Assembly: GCA_037074765.1 (NCBI GenBank)
Contig: JBAMDO010000110.1
Location: 62,001-126,000, forward strand
From: Mansonella perstans
Taxonomy: Eukaryota; Nematoda; Chromadorea; Rhabditida; Onchocercidae
DNA length: 64,000 bases
Direction of reading: 5' to 3'
Under the pieces are notes generated by a model, which saw only the letters and a list, made by a program, of their open reading frames with translations, searched no databases and had not been told where the DNA came from. The translations under genes were made by a program, and so were the position numbers. Shown here one piece after another: positions 50,049 to 63,900 of the stretch (its first letter is position 1; each line of letters opens with the position of its first letter).

Positions 50049-51988
50049 TGAATAAATCAACTTTGTTGAATTTTCAACAAACAATTCCAACAATTAAAAT
50101 TAAACCAAAAAAAAGATATTTTTTTGCACAAAAAAATTAAAAGACAAAATTTAAAACAAATTTACATCTTACACTCAAAATATAATTGAAACGAATACAT
50201 TCAGTAATAAAATAGTGGAGGGGAAAGAAAAAAAGAATTAAAGAAACAAAGAATATTTCGATCAAAAAAAATGTTTAAGGCTTCAAAACGTGCATTATAG
50301 CTTAGGCCTAGCCTAAATTATAGTACAGCTAAGACTATCGAAGCAGCAATATTAGTGCATGTCTTTCGCTACTCTAACAACCACTTAATAAAGGAGGATA
50401 AAAAAGAAAAGAACATTAAGCGTTGCTAGCCAAGAAATCTAGCTAATCCACATATATCAAGGACAAGTAATCGCTGTGAGCGTTTATTTAATGTTTGCAG
50501 CTTGATTTTCTGTTTATTCTACGTCAAACGAAATGTGCATCGCTTAACCTGATTACGTTTCACCCTTTAACGCATATCACGTATAATTTATGCATATTAA
50601 ACATTCTGAATATGCCAAATCTGCTATTATCACTGTCATACTGCACATGTTGTTACTTCACAATATGCGTTAACTGACAACACATTTCTATCAATTATAT
50701 AGAATGATTTACACGCATGATATATACGTGATATGATAGCGTGTAAGATTAAATGGTTAAACTTATGGTGAAGTGGAATTCTAAATTTAATTACCTACTT
50801 CACTGATCGAATTATGATTGGATCAATAAATTGCTTAAGTGACAATTCATTGTGAAAGAAATCATTCACAAAAATACGAAGTTGACAATTCCTTCACTGA
50901 AATTGACGTTAATTAAATGTGAAATTAAGTGTATCAAAAAAAAAAAATTAAGTATATAGTACTTTAACGTAATAAAAATTACACGTAATACGATACACAT
51001 GCAAGTGATGAGATGATAAGTGATGACACAGAAATTTCATTTGGCAAATTAAAAGAAGATTTCGAATGGAAAATAAAAATGAGAAGAAATGGAAGGAATT
51101 GAATTAAAAATGATTTCAATCCTTCTTTACATTCCTCATTTGAAATATCGATTGGCGGCCAATATATTTCCTGCGATATTATCGCGACATGTATAACAAT
51201 ATATACAAATATCGGATGGAATTAGACAATAACTTTTTTTTTATTCAGATAAGTAATTTTTTAAATTGGATGAACTTTCATGGAAAATTGGAATTTCACA
51301 AATTTTTAAATTATAAAAAAAAATAATGTCAAAATTTGATGATTAAATGAAATTGAACATTGAGCTAGAGTGTTTCAACTGGTATATGCAATTTAAGCAT
51401 TTGCCAAGCTTGATTTAATAATTTCGATCATGATTTAATCATCTAGATCACCATCAGTTTGAATCGCCTCACCTAATGAATTGTGTTCAAAGTACATTTG
51501 CACCGTTTATTTTCTGGTAAATTCTTGAAATTTTTTTTTTTATCTTTGAAAAGAAATTAAACAAATGATGATGGATGAGTGTTCACTGCAGTATCAGTCT
51601 TAAAAAATTTATCAAAAAGTATAGGTGAGCTTTTTTTTTCTTAGTTTTTGCAAGTTCAAAGTTCAAATAATTTAAGCTAACAATCAATGCAATTTAAATC
51701 TTTAACCATCAATTACGCTACGGATGGATTTCTATTTCAACATTTTTAAAACAATTTTTTGAACTTTTAAAACAATTTGACGAATTTTTTTTTCATCTAA
51801 CAGTTAAGACGAAATAAATTTATCAGTTTTATAGTAAGTAATATATTAAAAACTGCAAAAAAATTTTCATTGATAAATAGAGAAATGCCAAATTTTGTCA
51901 TTTAAAATTTTCCAAAAAAAAAATTAGCTGCCCAAAAAATTTTATAAATTTAAATCAAATCCAGGTCATCATTTGCTTATGCCATGCT
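50049..51988. other. Intergenic region between edc-4 and the flippase gene
   Basis: About 1.9 kb between the edc-4 start and the 3' end of the next minus-strand gene, so it holds the edc-4 promoter and the flippase 3'UTR. Seen: a CCAAT palindrome ATTGGCGGCCAAT at 51151-51163, GCGATATTATCGC at 51173-51185, and CTTAGGCCTAGCCTAA at about 50301-50316. No gene supported. Confidence 0.55.
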
Positions 51989-54900
51989 TTAAATTGACAT
52001 TTTTGACCTTCGTGAATCATACAATCGTACAACATCACTTTGTGGTACAGCAGCTCCTTCATCTTCTGAGAATGAATAACCACCTAGAAGGGAAACAAAG
52101 AAACAAAAATCCATTTTTAATGGTTTAATTTGTGACATTTAATTTGTGAAATTAATATTTTCCCAGTGTTTCAATTGCATAAAAAATTATTTTATCCATT
52201 TTTGTTTTAATATTTTTTTTTTTTTAAATTGTACGATAATTAGTTGAGAGAAAAAAAAAGCACAACATATGAATGTATAATTGTTATTGAAATACGCAAA
52301 TTTTTTAAATTTTTTTCAAAAAAAAAGTATACCAAAATTTCCGATTAAAAATTTTCTACAAAACAAAAGGAAGGACTAAAGATTAAAAATTTCAGATGGT
52401 TTGAAATGAATTAAATCGCATAAATTAAAAACCGAAATTTAAACATTCCATTTAACGTTCACAAACTGAAATAGTGAAAAGAAAAAATCAAAAAAGAAAA
52501 AGAAATAAGCTTTCTTATCAAAAGATCGTGAAAAACAGAAAGCCACTTGTTTTCTTCTGCAAACTTTTATCAAAGAAAAGAATGAAAAATAAACGAACGG
52601 TGTTTTGGTTGTAGATTTACAAGACTAAGTGCTGATTCGGATGCTTTAGCAACAATTTGTTTAACTTTAACAAGTGGATAATAAAGGTCATTGAATTGTT
52701 TGATATCAAATTCTTGTGAAGCAATTTCGTCACGAATAGTTCGGTAGAGTGATCGTTGAAATCTGAAAAATTTTAATTTTCTTTTATTCCTTAAACTATT
52801 TAACTATTTGCAATTTCTGCTTTTTTTCTTTTAAAACTATTCAATTATTTGAATTTTTACTTTCTAAAAAATTGGAATTCAATTAATTATAATTCTTGTT
52901 TTTTAAAAAATTAAGATTCAATTAATTTCATTTTTTATTCTTTAAAAAATCGGAATTCAATTAATTTCAATTTTTATTTTCTTAAAAATTGTTCATGCAT
53001 GTGTGAAATTGCTCGACTATTTCACCATCTTCAAAATTTCATTAGGCTAAAAATTTTTTTTTTCGCGTCATAAAATATATTTGCATGTTTAGTAGCAGGA
53101 AAAAATTAATAATCCTTTCTACAAATTAACACATTAAACCTGTTTATTTTGTTTTTTTAAATGATTCTTATTATTGAAAAACAAATTTGTCGCTTGATTG
53201 ATTTATCAAAACAAATTATCAATGAAAGAAAGTTATAAGTTGATTTGTTTATGTATAATAAAGATTGCAAATGATATAATTCGTTTCTAAAACAAAAATA
53301 TGACTTAATTCATTTGTCATCAAACAAAGTTATAATTTGATTTATTTTTTGAACTTAACAAAGTTTGAATAAAAAAGTGAGTGAACAAAAAAGAAACTTG
53401 TCAAGTTTTGTAGTGAAAAGTAGTGTGTTAATTAGTTAATCAGTTGTTTTTCAGTTAATTAGTTGAAAAGTTGAAATTTTTTTTTTTTTTTTGAAGACGT
53501 ACACTTTAACGAATAGATCGAATGACAGAGATACCAAGACGACAAATAAGATATATGCAATTGCGATAGGTGAACTGATCACCTGAAGTATAGTATCAGC
53601 CATAGCGGCTTCTACTTTGATCAATGGACTAGAAGGTGATGTTAAACAGTACGAAAAGAAAAAAATAAATAGCATAATGATTGAACCAAATAATGCGATC
53701 CAGGACATCTGGAAAAAAAAAATAAAAAGTGAGCTAAGCAAAATACATTACGTAATTAATACATTTGTATTAATTAGTTACAAAATGTTGAAATTTTAAA
53801 AAATATTGTAGAAATTTTTTTTTGTTTCTTCCTTTTGAAATTTTTTTCCATTCACTAAAATTAAAAGCTAGAACCAAAAAAAAATATTCAACTATTTCAA
53901 TTTTTACTTTTTTTTAAACAGTAAAATTTATTGAAGCAGAAAATTAATTATCGATTTTTTTAGATGTCAGGTAAAATTAAAGTACTAGTACAAAGAAACT
54001 TAGGGTTAAAATTAAGTATTAAATTGAAGTAATCTTTAAAAAAAAAATCAACTAAGGTTAAAATCAAATTAAAGTACTCACTTAAATAGCTGAAATTAAA
54101 ATTAAAAATTAAATTAAAATTTACAATGGTAATGGAATCGGTTTCTATAACAGCCTTTATATTAACGATCAATACAATAGCCTAAAAATTCAATTTTATG
54201 TTGATAAAAAAAAATCGATTTAACAAAAATTAACAAATCAAAAAATCCATGTTCTTTAAATTTAGATTCAATTTCATGCAATTAATTAAATAACAATTTT
54301 CTACACTAAAGGACTGTATTCCATTGATGAAATTCAAAAATCCAAGAATATTTTTTAATTATTGAATTATTTAAGTACAATGTTAATAGTGGTTCCCATT
54401 ACGTATAAATTACCCACACGACCATTACACCACAGGACATCTGTAATAAATTTCTATAGATGTATTCTTTTTTCAAATTATACACTTATAAGCTAATAAT
54501 TAAATGTGTAACAGTAAGTCATGAAAAAAAATTAGTCATTTAGGTTAAATAGTTGTAATTTGTAAACATTATTTTAAAAAGATTAATTAATGAGTAGTTG
54601 AAAAGAATGAGAAGTTAAAAATTGGCAATTTTTTTTTTCAAATTTTTTTGCCTTTATTAAATGTTTGATATGCAATCAATGAAGCGATCAAAGCATGTAC
54701 GAAACCAGTAAACATCCATGTAAAGTATGCCTAAAAATTGGAATGACTAAACGTATGTCAATTTCAAAATAAATTTTTTTAGCTATTTTAATAAATTGAT
54801 AAAAAGTTCAATAAAGGTAATCAATCATGCATATATATATATATGCATGATTGATTTAATTTGAATTTGAGTTTAATTTGAATTATATGTATATATAATT

Positions 54901-57900
54901 CAAATTAAACTTTCGACAACTTAAATGACACAGATTAATCAGAACTCCAAAATGAACTGAAAATATTTTACAAAATATATTTTCAATTCCGTTAATTTAG
55001 GTTTTTTTTTTGAAAAGAAAATTTATTTTTTTTACCTTTAACGAGAATCCTTCACTACTCTGTGATAAACGATAAAGCGCTGGATAATCAATCATCACCT
55101 CAAATGGAAATAAACGATCCCAGATACCAATAGCTAATGGTGGCCAACTTGTGAAAAATATATTATACATAACCAATGACCAGCTATCCATTAATGCCGT
55201 ATCAGCAAACAGTGTATGAAATTCATAAAAAAACTACAAAAAAAAATTTGCATAAATCAATAAATTTAATTTCTCATCAATATATTATTATCACCGCAAG
55301 CAAATTCTTGGAAGGTAGTTAGCAAGAAAAAATATCATAATTTGGTAAATTGAGGTGAAAAAGAAAAGAAACAGCTAACTTACCATTGCTAAAGTTTGAA
55401 CGACATTTTTATAAAAAAAATATAAAATTGTTTTTGTGACACGATGATAGCTAATAGCACCATGAACAAATATCAGACGTTCCAAAAAATGGAACTGGAA
55501 AAAAAAATGAAAAATGATAAAATTGAAATTTGAAAAAAATTCATTTCAGTTTTAATTTCATAAATTTACATTCGATAATTTCAAATGCTTAAAATCTTTG
55601 TACAAAATTTTGATTAGATTAAGATTTCAAAAACAAAAAACAAAGAATTCAATTTATTTACCTTCTTTTTTTTTGAATCATTCATGATTAATTTGAAAAA
55701 ATTTTCGTAGCAACTATTTTCAAAGTATTACTATAATTAATAATAATCAAGAGATGACGAAGATTGACTAATTATGACGAGTAAAATAAATCATGATAAC
55801 GTGATGTAAATGAATAAACCTGTGCGATCGAGTAATCAGCTGCAAGTGATGCTTGCAAACCTTCTTCACCGCTTATTCCAACACCAATATCAGCTGCCTG
55901 CAAAACTAAATATAACAATAGGTGTTTTTTACCTTCGTTAAAGTAATTAGCAAAGTTAAAGTAAGAACTAATGAATAATTAATTAGTTTAAGTATCATGC
56001 TGCCAAAAATATGCTGTTAATTTTAGCATGAAACATGACGATAGAAATCATGAAACATGACGATATCTTTTTAATTCTACAAGAATTTTTTTATTTTTAG
56101 ATAATTACTGCCATTACCTGTATCATTGATACATCGTTAGCACCATCACCAATTGCTAATACAGTACCATCGGACCAGTTTTGAAGTAATTTTACCACAG
56201 CAGCTTTTTGTGCCGGCGAACAACGACAGCATATAACAGTTGCAGATAATGAAGCCAAATGAAGAAATTCCATTTTGCATTCCTTCATCAAAGCATGGCT
56301 AAGGCTCTGCAAGTCCAATGGGTAGTTTTTACAACAGCATTTGACATGCAACAAAATATAAGCTAAATAAATTACGAAGTATGGGCTAAAACTTTATAAG
56401 GACAATAAAAAAAAATATTTCAAATTTGTTTTCAATCCAAATTTCAATCTTCGCTATTTGTTTCTTTTATTTAGGATTTTTCTAAGAATAATCAAATATA
56501 CGTAAGTTATAATGATTGCAACAAACCATGCCGTTAATAAATAAGGAAATTTTAATTTCTCTATGTGCAAAATCATCAAGATACATGTTAATTTTCCTTG
56601 TTGTTTCTTCAGCTTTATTCTCATCAAGTATCTAAATAATTGGATCTGAATTGCCTTTTCTTTTCTTTGACCACCACTTAAATAGTAATTTAAGTATTGA
56701 AATAAGCACTTAAAGTTTAAATAACTTCTAATAATACGATGAATTAGTGAAAAATAAATAAATGAAAATAATCTATTTTATGTAAAATTTAGTTTCGAAA
56801 ATTGATTAAAAGAGAAAACTTTGAATTTTTAATAAAAATTGAATTTTATGAATGTACCAAAATTGGTGTAGATGGATTAATTAGACCGCAGGAATACCCA
56901 ATACTTTGTGCAGTTTCCAATTTATCACCTGTTAATACCCATACAATGATACCACCCTCAATCAAGTGTTCAATAGTTTCCTTCACTCTCTGTAACAAAT
57001 GTTTCCTGATAAAGATTTCAGTTAATTTATAACTGTAACGAAATTATCAATTCTCGAATATTTCCTGATAAAGAAATCTGAGGAAATTAAAATTTTTAAT
57101 ACCTCAATAAAAAGACCTTCTTTTATTTATTTTTAATAGCCAAATGCTTTTTAGTGCTAATATTGCCGAATGTACTCATACAAACCATAAAAAACAACTA
57201 AAATCATTTTCAATTAATTTTAAAAAGTTTTAAAAATATTTTTCAAAATGCATTTCAAAAACATAAGATTTAATTTACAAACAATTCATGGTCTTGCCAC
57301 TCTTACTTTAGGGAAAATTCATTCTTTAAACTTTCCCATTTCAAGTTATTAAATTATCAACTTTCAAAAAAAAAAATTCCACACTAATGAAATTTTTAGC
57401 ATACCTCCTGTAATCTATCCTCGATAGCTGTTGCACCAAGTAATTCAAGATTCTGAAATTCACGAAGAATTTTTTTTTTTGAGTAAAAATGAATAATGGG
57501 TGAACAATAAATTTTAAATTTTTGGGCAATTTTTGAGCAAAATTTTTCCCGTTTTATCATTTAATGCATATTCAAATTTTTTAAAATGTTTGGATAAAAT
57601 TTTACCCTTTTTACATTAATGCATTCAAAATTTCTAACAAAAATTTCGACTGAACCAGAACTGGATTATTTGAAAGATTTAAAACTACTCATAATCATTC
57701 CCAGGGAAAAAATTCTACCTTTTCAATTTTTTCCGCCTCCTCTTCAATTAACTTCTCACGTCCCTCAATCGTAACACTTGCGCGATAATAACCAGGTCTC
57801 CATTTTCTGTATTCATCCTCGTCCAGAACGCACATTGCCATGCATAATGTACGTAAGCCTAAATGTACGTAAGACAAAATTTGAACAATCATATTTTTGA

Positions 57901-60900
57901 AGTTAACTTAATTTAAACAAGTTCAAATTTATGCAAGCATTAAATTTTCCGAAATTTAGATTGATTAAATTTAACGGAAAAATTTATGCAAACTTGAATT
58001 TCATATTTAAACTGAATCTGAATCCCAAAGAAGAACTAACTGAATCCCAAAGAAGCTTAAAATGCGCAAATTTAAATTTCACAATTTTGTTGAAGCCAAG
58101 CAAAATTTGAAAATATTTAAATCTATGCAAACCTGACTACATTTTGAAATAATTTAAAGTGCCATTATGTCAAAATTTTTTAACATTTATAAAAATAACT
58201 TAATTAAAGAATGCATTTTTGAAATTTTAATAAATGAAATTAATTTTTTGCTTTTTTTCAAATCCTATTATTTGGTATAATTCTTGAAAGAAGAAGACAA
58301 ACCAAGATTTGCAAATTGCACCAAATGTTCGGTAGTTTTGCTCGTTAAAAATTTACTCGATTTATGCGCTAATCGTGGAAAAATAACGCTGTCCTGAAAT
58401 TTTATCATTATGAAAAGATGGAAAAGATATAAATGTATGTTTAATAGAATGAAAACAATACTTAATATTGAAAAGCTAAACTTTTTTTTTTACAATTTAA
58501 ATTTCACAGTTTTATCTTTTACCGCTCCTTTAATGTATAATTTTAATTTCTTATCCGGACATCGTACAATAACACCCATACGTTTACGATTACTTGTAAA
58601 TTCTAGCACTTGCAATAAATCATATTTTTCTTCCTTACCCATCTATAAAAAAAAAGAAAAAATTCGAAATAAAAAATTTAATTTTTTTTTTGAACTAAAA
58701 TAAATTTTGTTGAAATAGTTAACAGAAAAAAAAGATTAGCACTTGAAAAATTAATGTAAATTAAATTTTCAAGGAAGATAGAACAGAAAGAACAGTAATT
58801 AAGCAAGTAATTAATTAAGTAAGTAAGTTACTAAGTAGGCAAGTAAATAATATTTACAACTTCAATGTAAACACTTCGTGGTGTTCGTGTATGAAAGATA
58901 AATTTCAAATCTTTTGCAACTTCAACCAATGCTTTTTCATCTGCAAAAAAAAAAATTCCAATTTCGTTTCGTTTATTTTTCCTTAAAAAATGGATTCGAT
59001 CAAGTTAAAAAAAAGAAACTCGATTACATCGACTGGCTCTTTCAAAATTTATCATTCAATTTTTTTTTTCCAAAATTTATCACACTGTCACGATTGTTTG
59101 AACATTTTTTTCGTATCGTTTTTTTTTTGTTTTATTAAAATACTTTTAGAATGTTAAATTTATTCACATCTCTTGGATAAGAATTAACTATAAAGAAAAA
59201 GAAGTGGTCGAGGTTTAGTAAAATAAATTATCTTATTATCTTAACCTGGCGATGATGAATGATAAATTATTTTTTGTAATTTCGAATTTCTGGTACAAAT
59301 CTTTTCCGGGACGACCATATGACAAATTGCTAGTAGTGTGAGAAATTCACGTATTGCTTTCGCATTCTTCTTTAAAAAAAATTAAGCAAAAAAAGGTAAA
59401 CACGGAAAGCAGTTTGAAGAGTCAAATTTTTGAAAAATGAGAATTCAGTTTTTCTTCAAGAAATCATGAAGAAATTCATGCATGGATGAATAATTTCATT
59501 TTGTCAACAAATGGAACAAAGAAAAGCATAAATAAATATAACGATGTAAAGGATATGTTCGGTGATGAATATTCGCGAATTTCTTTTTAGTGATCAAAAC
59601 TTCAATAAGGCAATACCGAAACAAAATATAATTGAAAAAAAAATCTAACATTATTGTAATTTGTATATAAAAATTTTTAAGTCCATAAGCGATAAAAACA
59701 AAGGTCATTTTTTTTCGCTATTCATTAAAATGGTCATTATTTTTTATATCTCATCAAAAGTGTATATCATTTCAAAATTACAACAACTAACTGAATGATT
59801 GATTAAATCATTGAGAATTCTTGGATCAGTAAATTTTTCCGTTTTTATACTGCCATATTTAATGCCACCAATTGTACACATTTTAAAGCACATTTTATTC
59901 TGCGTTAATGTACCCGTTTTATCACTGATAATATAACGAACCTTTAAAATTATAAACTCTTTTTATCACTGATGATCGTATTAATGAAACTTTAATATTT
60001 CTCCATTATCACCGATTAATGTAAAGAATCTTTATTATATTCTTTTTTTATCATTGATAATATAATTAAACTTGAACACTCGCTACTTTTATCACTGGCA
60101 ACAATTAAACTTGAATATTCGCTATCATTCGCTATCTTTTATCACTGATAACATAAAGCAAAAAAAAATCTTTAAGATTCCAATAAAAATTATATATTGC
60201 ATGAGAGTTGAATAATTTAATTTTTTTTTAAATAGAATAGTTAAAATAGTTAAGATATAAATTATTTAGATTAAATTTGACAAAACGAACTTGTCCAAGT
60301 TGTGAATTCAAATTTGAACTTCGTACTTCAGCTCTTATGTCAGACTTTTCGTCGTAAAGTTTTAAATCCTAAATGCAAATAAAAAGCAATAAATGCAAAA
60401 GTGATTAATTTTCTAATTCACTTTTTTGTCACATATATATATATATTTATTTATCCATAAAGTTCGACGATAGTGAAACACAAACTTGCTGAATAAAATA
60501 AGCTTGGAATAGCTGAATCATTTCAAGTGTAATATTTAAACTAATCGGTATGAGACCAGAATAAAATATGATCAAACCGACAAGGGAAGGAAAAATATGT
60601 AAGCGACGATAATCGCCTAAAATGTTATAAAATATAATAATTAATTATTTTATCAAAAATAATCCCTTTTTTTTGATAAATTCGAATTTAAAATGAACTA
60701 GTGGAATATTATTTAAATGTGTATATCAAATTAATAAATCATTCTAATAATTAACATTGATAAGAATAGTAACAATTATTTGCGAAAATTATTTCTAGCT
60801 TCTTCCTTCTTTCATATTTTAAATTTCAATTTCAATTTCATCTCTGATCAAAAATTAGATTTTGGTCAGTAAAATAAATAAATTACCGTGGAAATATGGC

Positions 60901-63900
60901 ATATAATAATGCACCTGGTTGATGCTACCAATACCCATCCAGGCATTAAATAATGCCATGAACATTACGAGTCCAAATTGAATCATCATCATACAATTGG
61001 TAATTCGTTCAACCAATGAGCTTCAAAAATTTTTAAATTCGAAAAATTAAGCAAAATTTAGCAACTATTGAAAATTTAAAGAAAAGTAGTAAATAGAGCT
61101 ACTAAACAACAAAAAAAAAGCTTAATTAAATAATTCTACTTAGATTGCAGTCTATTTCTCGTGTCGAGATTTTAGCCTATTTGCTTTTACATTCGCAGTA
61201 ATTAACAGGTTTTGCATTTGCACTAATTAAAGGCTTTACATATTTGCACTAATTAATAAACATTTTTATTTTTATCGAATACTAATCAAATTTAATGCAC
61301 TAAGATATGATATATGTAAATAATTGGTTATTAGTTAAAAAAACCACAGGTAAATAAGTAAAAAAAGTGTTTTTTTTACAAATGAAACTAAAAATTCAAG
61401 TAAAATGTTAACAGTGTTATCAAATTTATAAGAATGTTAAGTTTTCTTCTGGCTGATAATTTTATTAATTTAATTAATCCATTCTATTCATCATTGACAA
61501 AACGAGAAGTACAAAGCTTGCTGCAATTTTGATGCAGCCAATTGAAAGTTTGAAATTATTTTGGAAAAATTTAATCAAAATAGGAACATGAAAATGAATG
61601 AAATATTAATTGAAATGTTTATTTTCGGTAAAATACGAATTGTTAATTTTAGCTCATTTCCTGTAATTAATCACTAATGAACAGTAATTAATTAATTACT
61701 ATTAAATTTACACAACTGCTATTTTTAATTTTAACCATCCATAACTTAATTAAATAATTATCGATAAAGTTATAACTGTTATTTTTAATTTTAACTATTC
61801 ATAATTTTGCGGAAAAATTCTAAGAGATTTGATAGTTATAGTAACTTTCAATAATTCAATGAAACAGTTTTACTCGAAATAATGATATTTTAGAGAAAAA
61901 AAAGGGAATACGGATGATTTAGATCATCACTCTACGAACACATCTTTAATATCATGAGATTAAAAAAAAAAATCCCGATTTTTCTCAGTCCATCATTCAA
62001 ATATTTAAGTGGAATTTTTTTTTTTGAAAAACGGACCATACTTGTATCAAAAATTATCCCGTTATACAGTATTTCATAATTTTAAAGTTCTAAAATTACG
62101 CTTACATTTTACTATGAGTACTGCCTGTATTTAATGCCAGTTTTGTATACCAGCCAGCATAAACCGTAACGCCATATATCCAATCGGTATTTTGTAGCTT
62201 ACATCCTCGAGGTAAAAGCTGATTTGTTCCTAAAAATTTTATCTGAATGGATTAATTTTTGAAAGAAAAAAATCCAAAATCATACGGTATTAGTATAAGA
62301 ATCCAAAGTTATACGGCATTACTATAAGTTAAGCAAAAGTCATGATATGAATATAATATACAAAGGGAAATGAACGAGTAATGTGCAGAAATCTCTGAAA
62401 AAACCAGCAGAAACTTTTATACGAACGAAAAAAAATAAAGAAACCTTTTCCTGTTAACGAATTATTTGAAACGTTTAAGGTAATGTTTCGTTACTTTTAT
62501 GTTAAAAGTGAATTTGCAACAAAATTAAAAAGTTATCTTTATTGGACTGATAGTTTTTTTAACAGGTAACTGGTTGGGATGGAGTTTTATTATTTTAATG
62601 GTCGTTGGTTTCTGGATGTGCAAGAGAGGTGATGAAGTGCCATGGGGATACATACCGCTGCATTTGAAAACAGAACTGGATCCGCGGTGATGATTGGTTG
62701 AACTCCATCCTTTTATAGTAGTATTGATAAACAACAAAAGATTTGTCTACAGTATACCCTTTGACAGTTGGTAGCTACAAAGACTGTACTTTTACAAATA
62801 CTAAAGAAAGAATTATAACTTGGCAGATAAGGAGCATAAGTTTAATCATTCATTACAATGGCGGCTTTTTCCATTACTGTAGACGTTGATAATTTGAGCC
62901 GAGAGAAGAAGTTGAAACATTTCTATTCATTACATGCTACACAATTATAATCAATACATCAATATGAATCATTGAAATAAAATAATGGAAGAAAAATCTG
63001 CTTCGATTTTTTCGGATAAAATTCGAGCATAATTAAACATCTGAATATTTCTTTCTCTTTCTCTCTGCCTCTCTCTATCATTCTCCCTCATTCTCTCTCT
63101 CTCCCTCTCTACGAAGCTTACTTTACTTGGTCATTTGTTTTTTAATTAATTCAGACTAATTAAAATTCATTTGTTCGTTAAGCTATCCGTTCATTTTGCA
63201 TCATTTAATTAACGCAAATTTGCATCTAAAAAAAATTTGATTCCTTTCAAATTAGAATTTTATATGCAAATCATATTATATTATAATCTATTAAATATAA
63301 ATCAAATAATCTAAATAAAATTTGTATAAATTAAAAGATATCTTTCGCAATGAATAACAGTTCAATGAACAGATAAACATAGCATAACAATAGCAAACAG
63401 GAATAACAACAATAACAACGATAAGAACAACAACAGCGATAACAACAACAACAATAATAATAACGATAGCAACAATAAAACTGCGACGACAATAACAACA
63501 ACAACATCAAAGACAATAAGCAGATAAATACAAATAAATATGATAATAACAAAGATCAATGTGCAGAAAAATTTAACAACAAAAAAATTTCCACAAAATA
63601 TTGATTGCAAAATTTAATTTACTCCATAATCGATCGAATGCATCAAAAGGTAAAAGTAACGCAAAGTATTTCGCTCTTTTTACTTTTTGTTTTCTAAACT
63701 TACTAACTGAGTCATTTCCAGCAAATGAATTATCATTATTATTTGGCAAATTAGGATAAAATAACAAACCAACAGAACAATTCGTTCTACCATCACTATA
63801 ACTATCATTCCGTGACACTCCGGACGAAGAAGACGAACAAGTGTTAATTCTGATAACACCATGAAAATCATACAATGCTGAATTTGGTGGATCACATTTC

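Noticed and set aside
62525..62737. 70-residue minus-strand frame as a possible flippase exon
   Set aside because: The neighbouring exons join in phase without it and give the conserved actuator sequence.
63331..63610. Overlapping Cys/Tyr- and Leu/Val-rich minus-strand frames
   Set aside because: Translations of the AAC/AAT microsatellite in a flippase intron.
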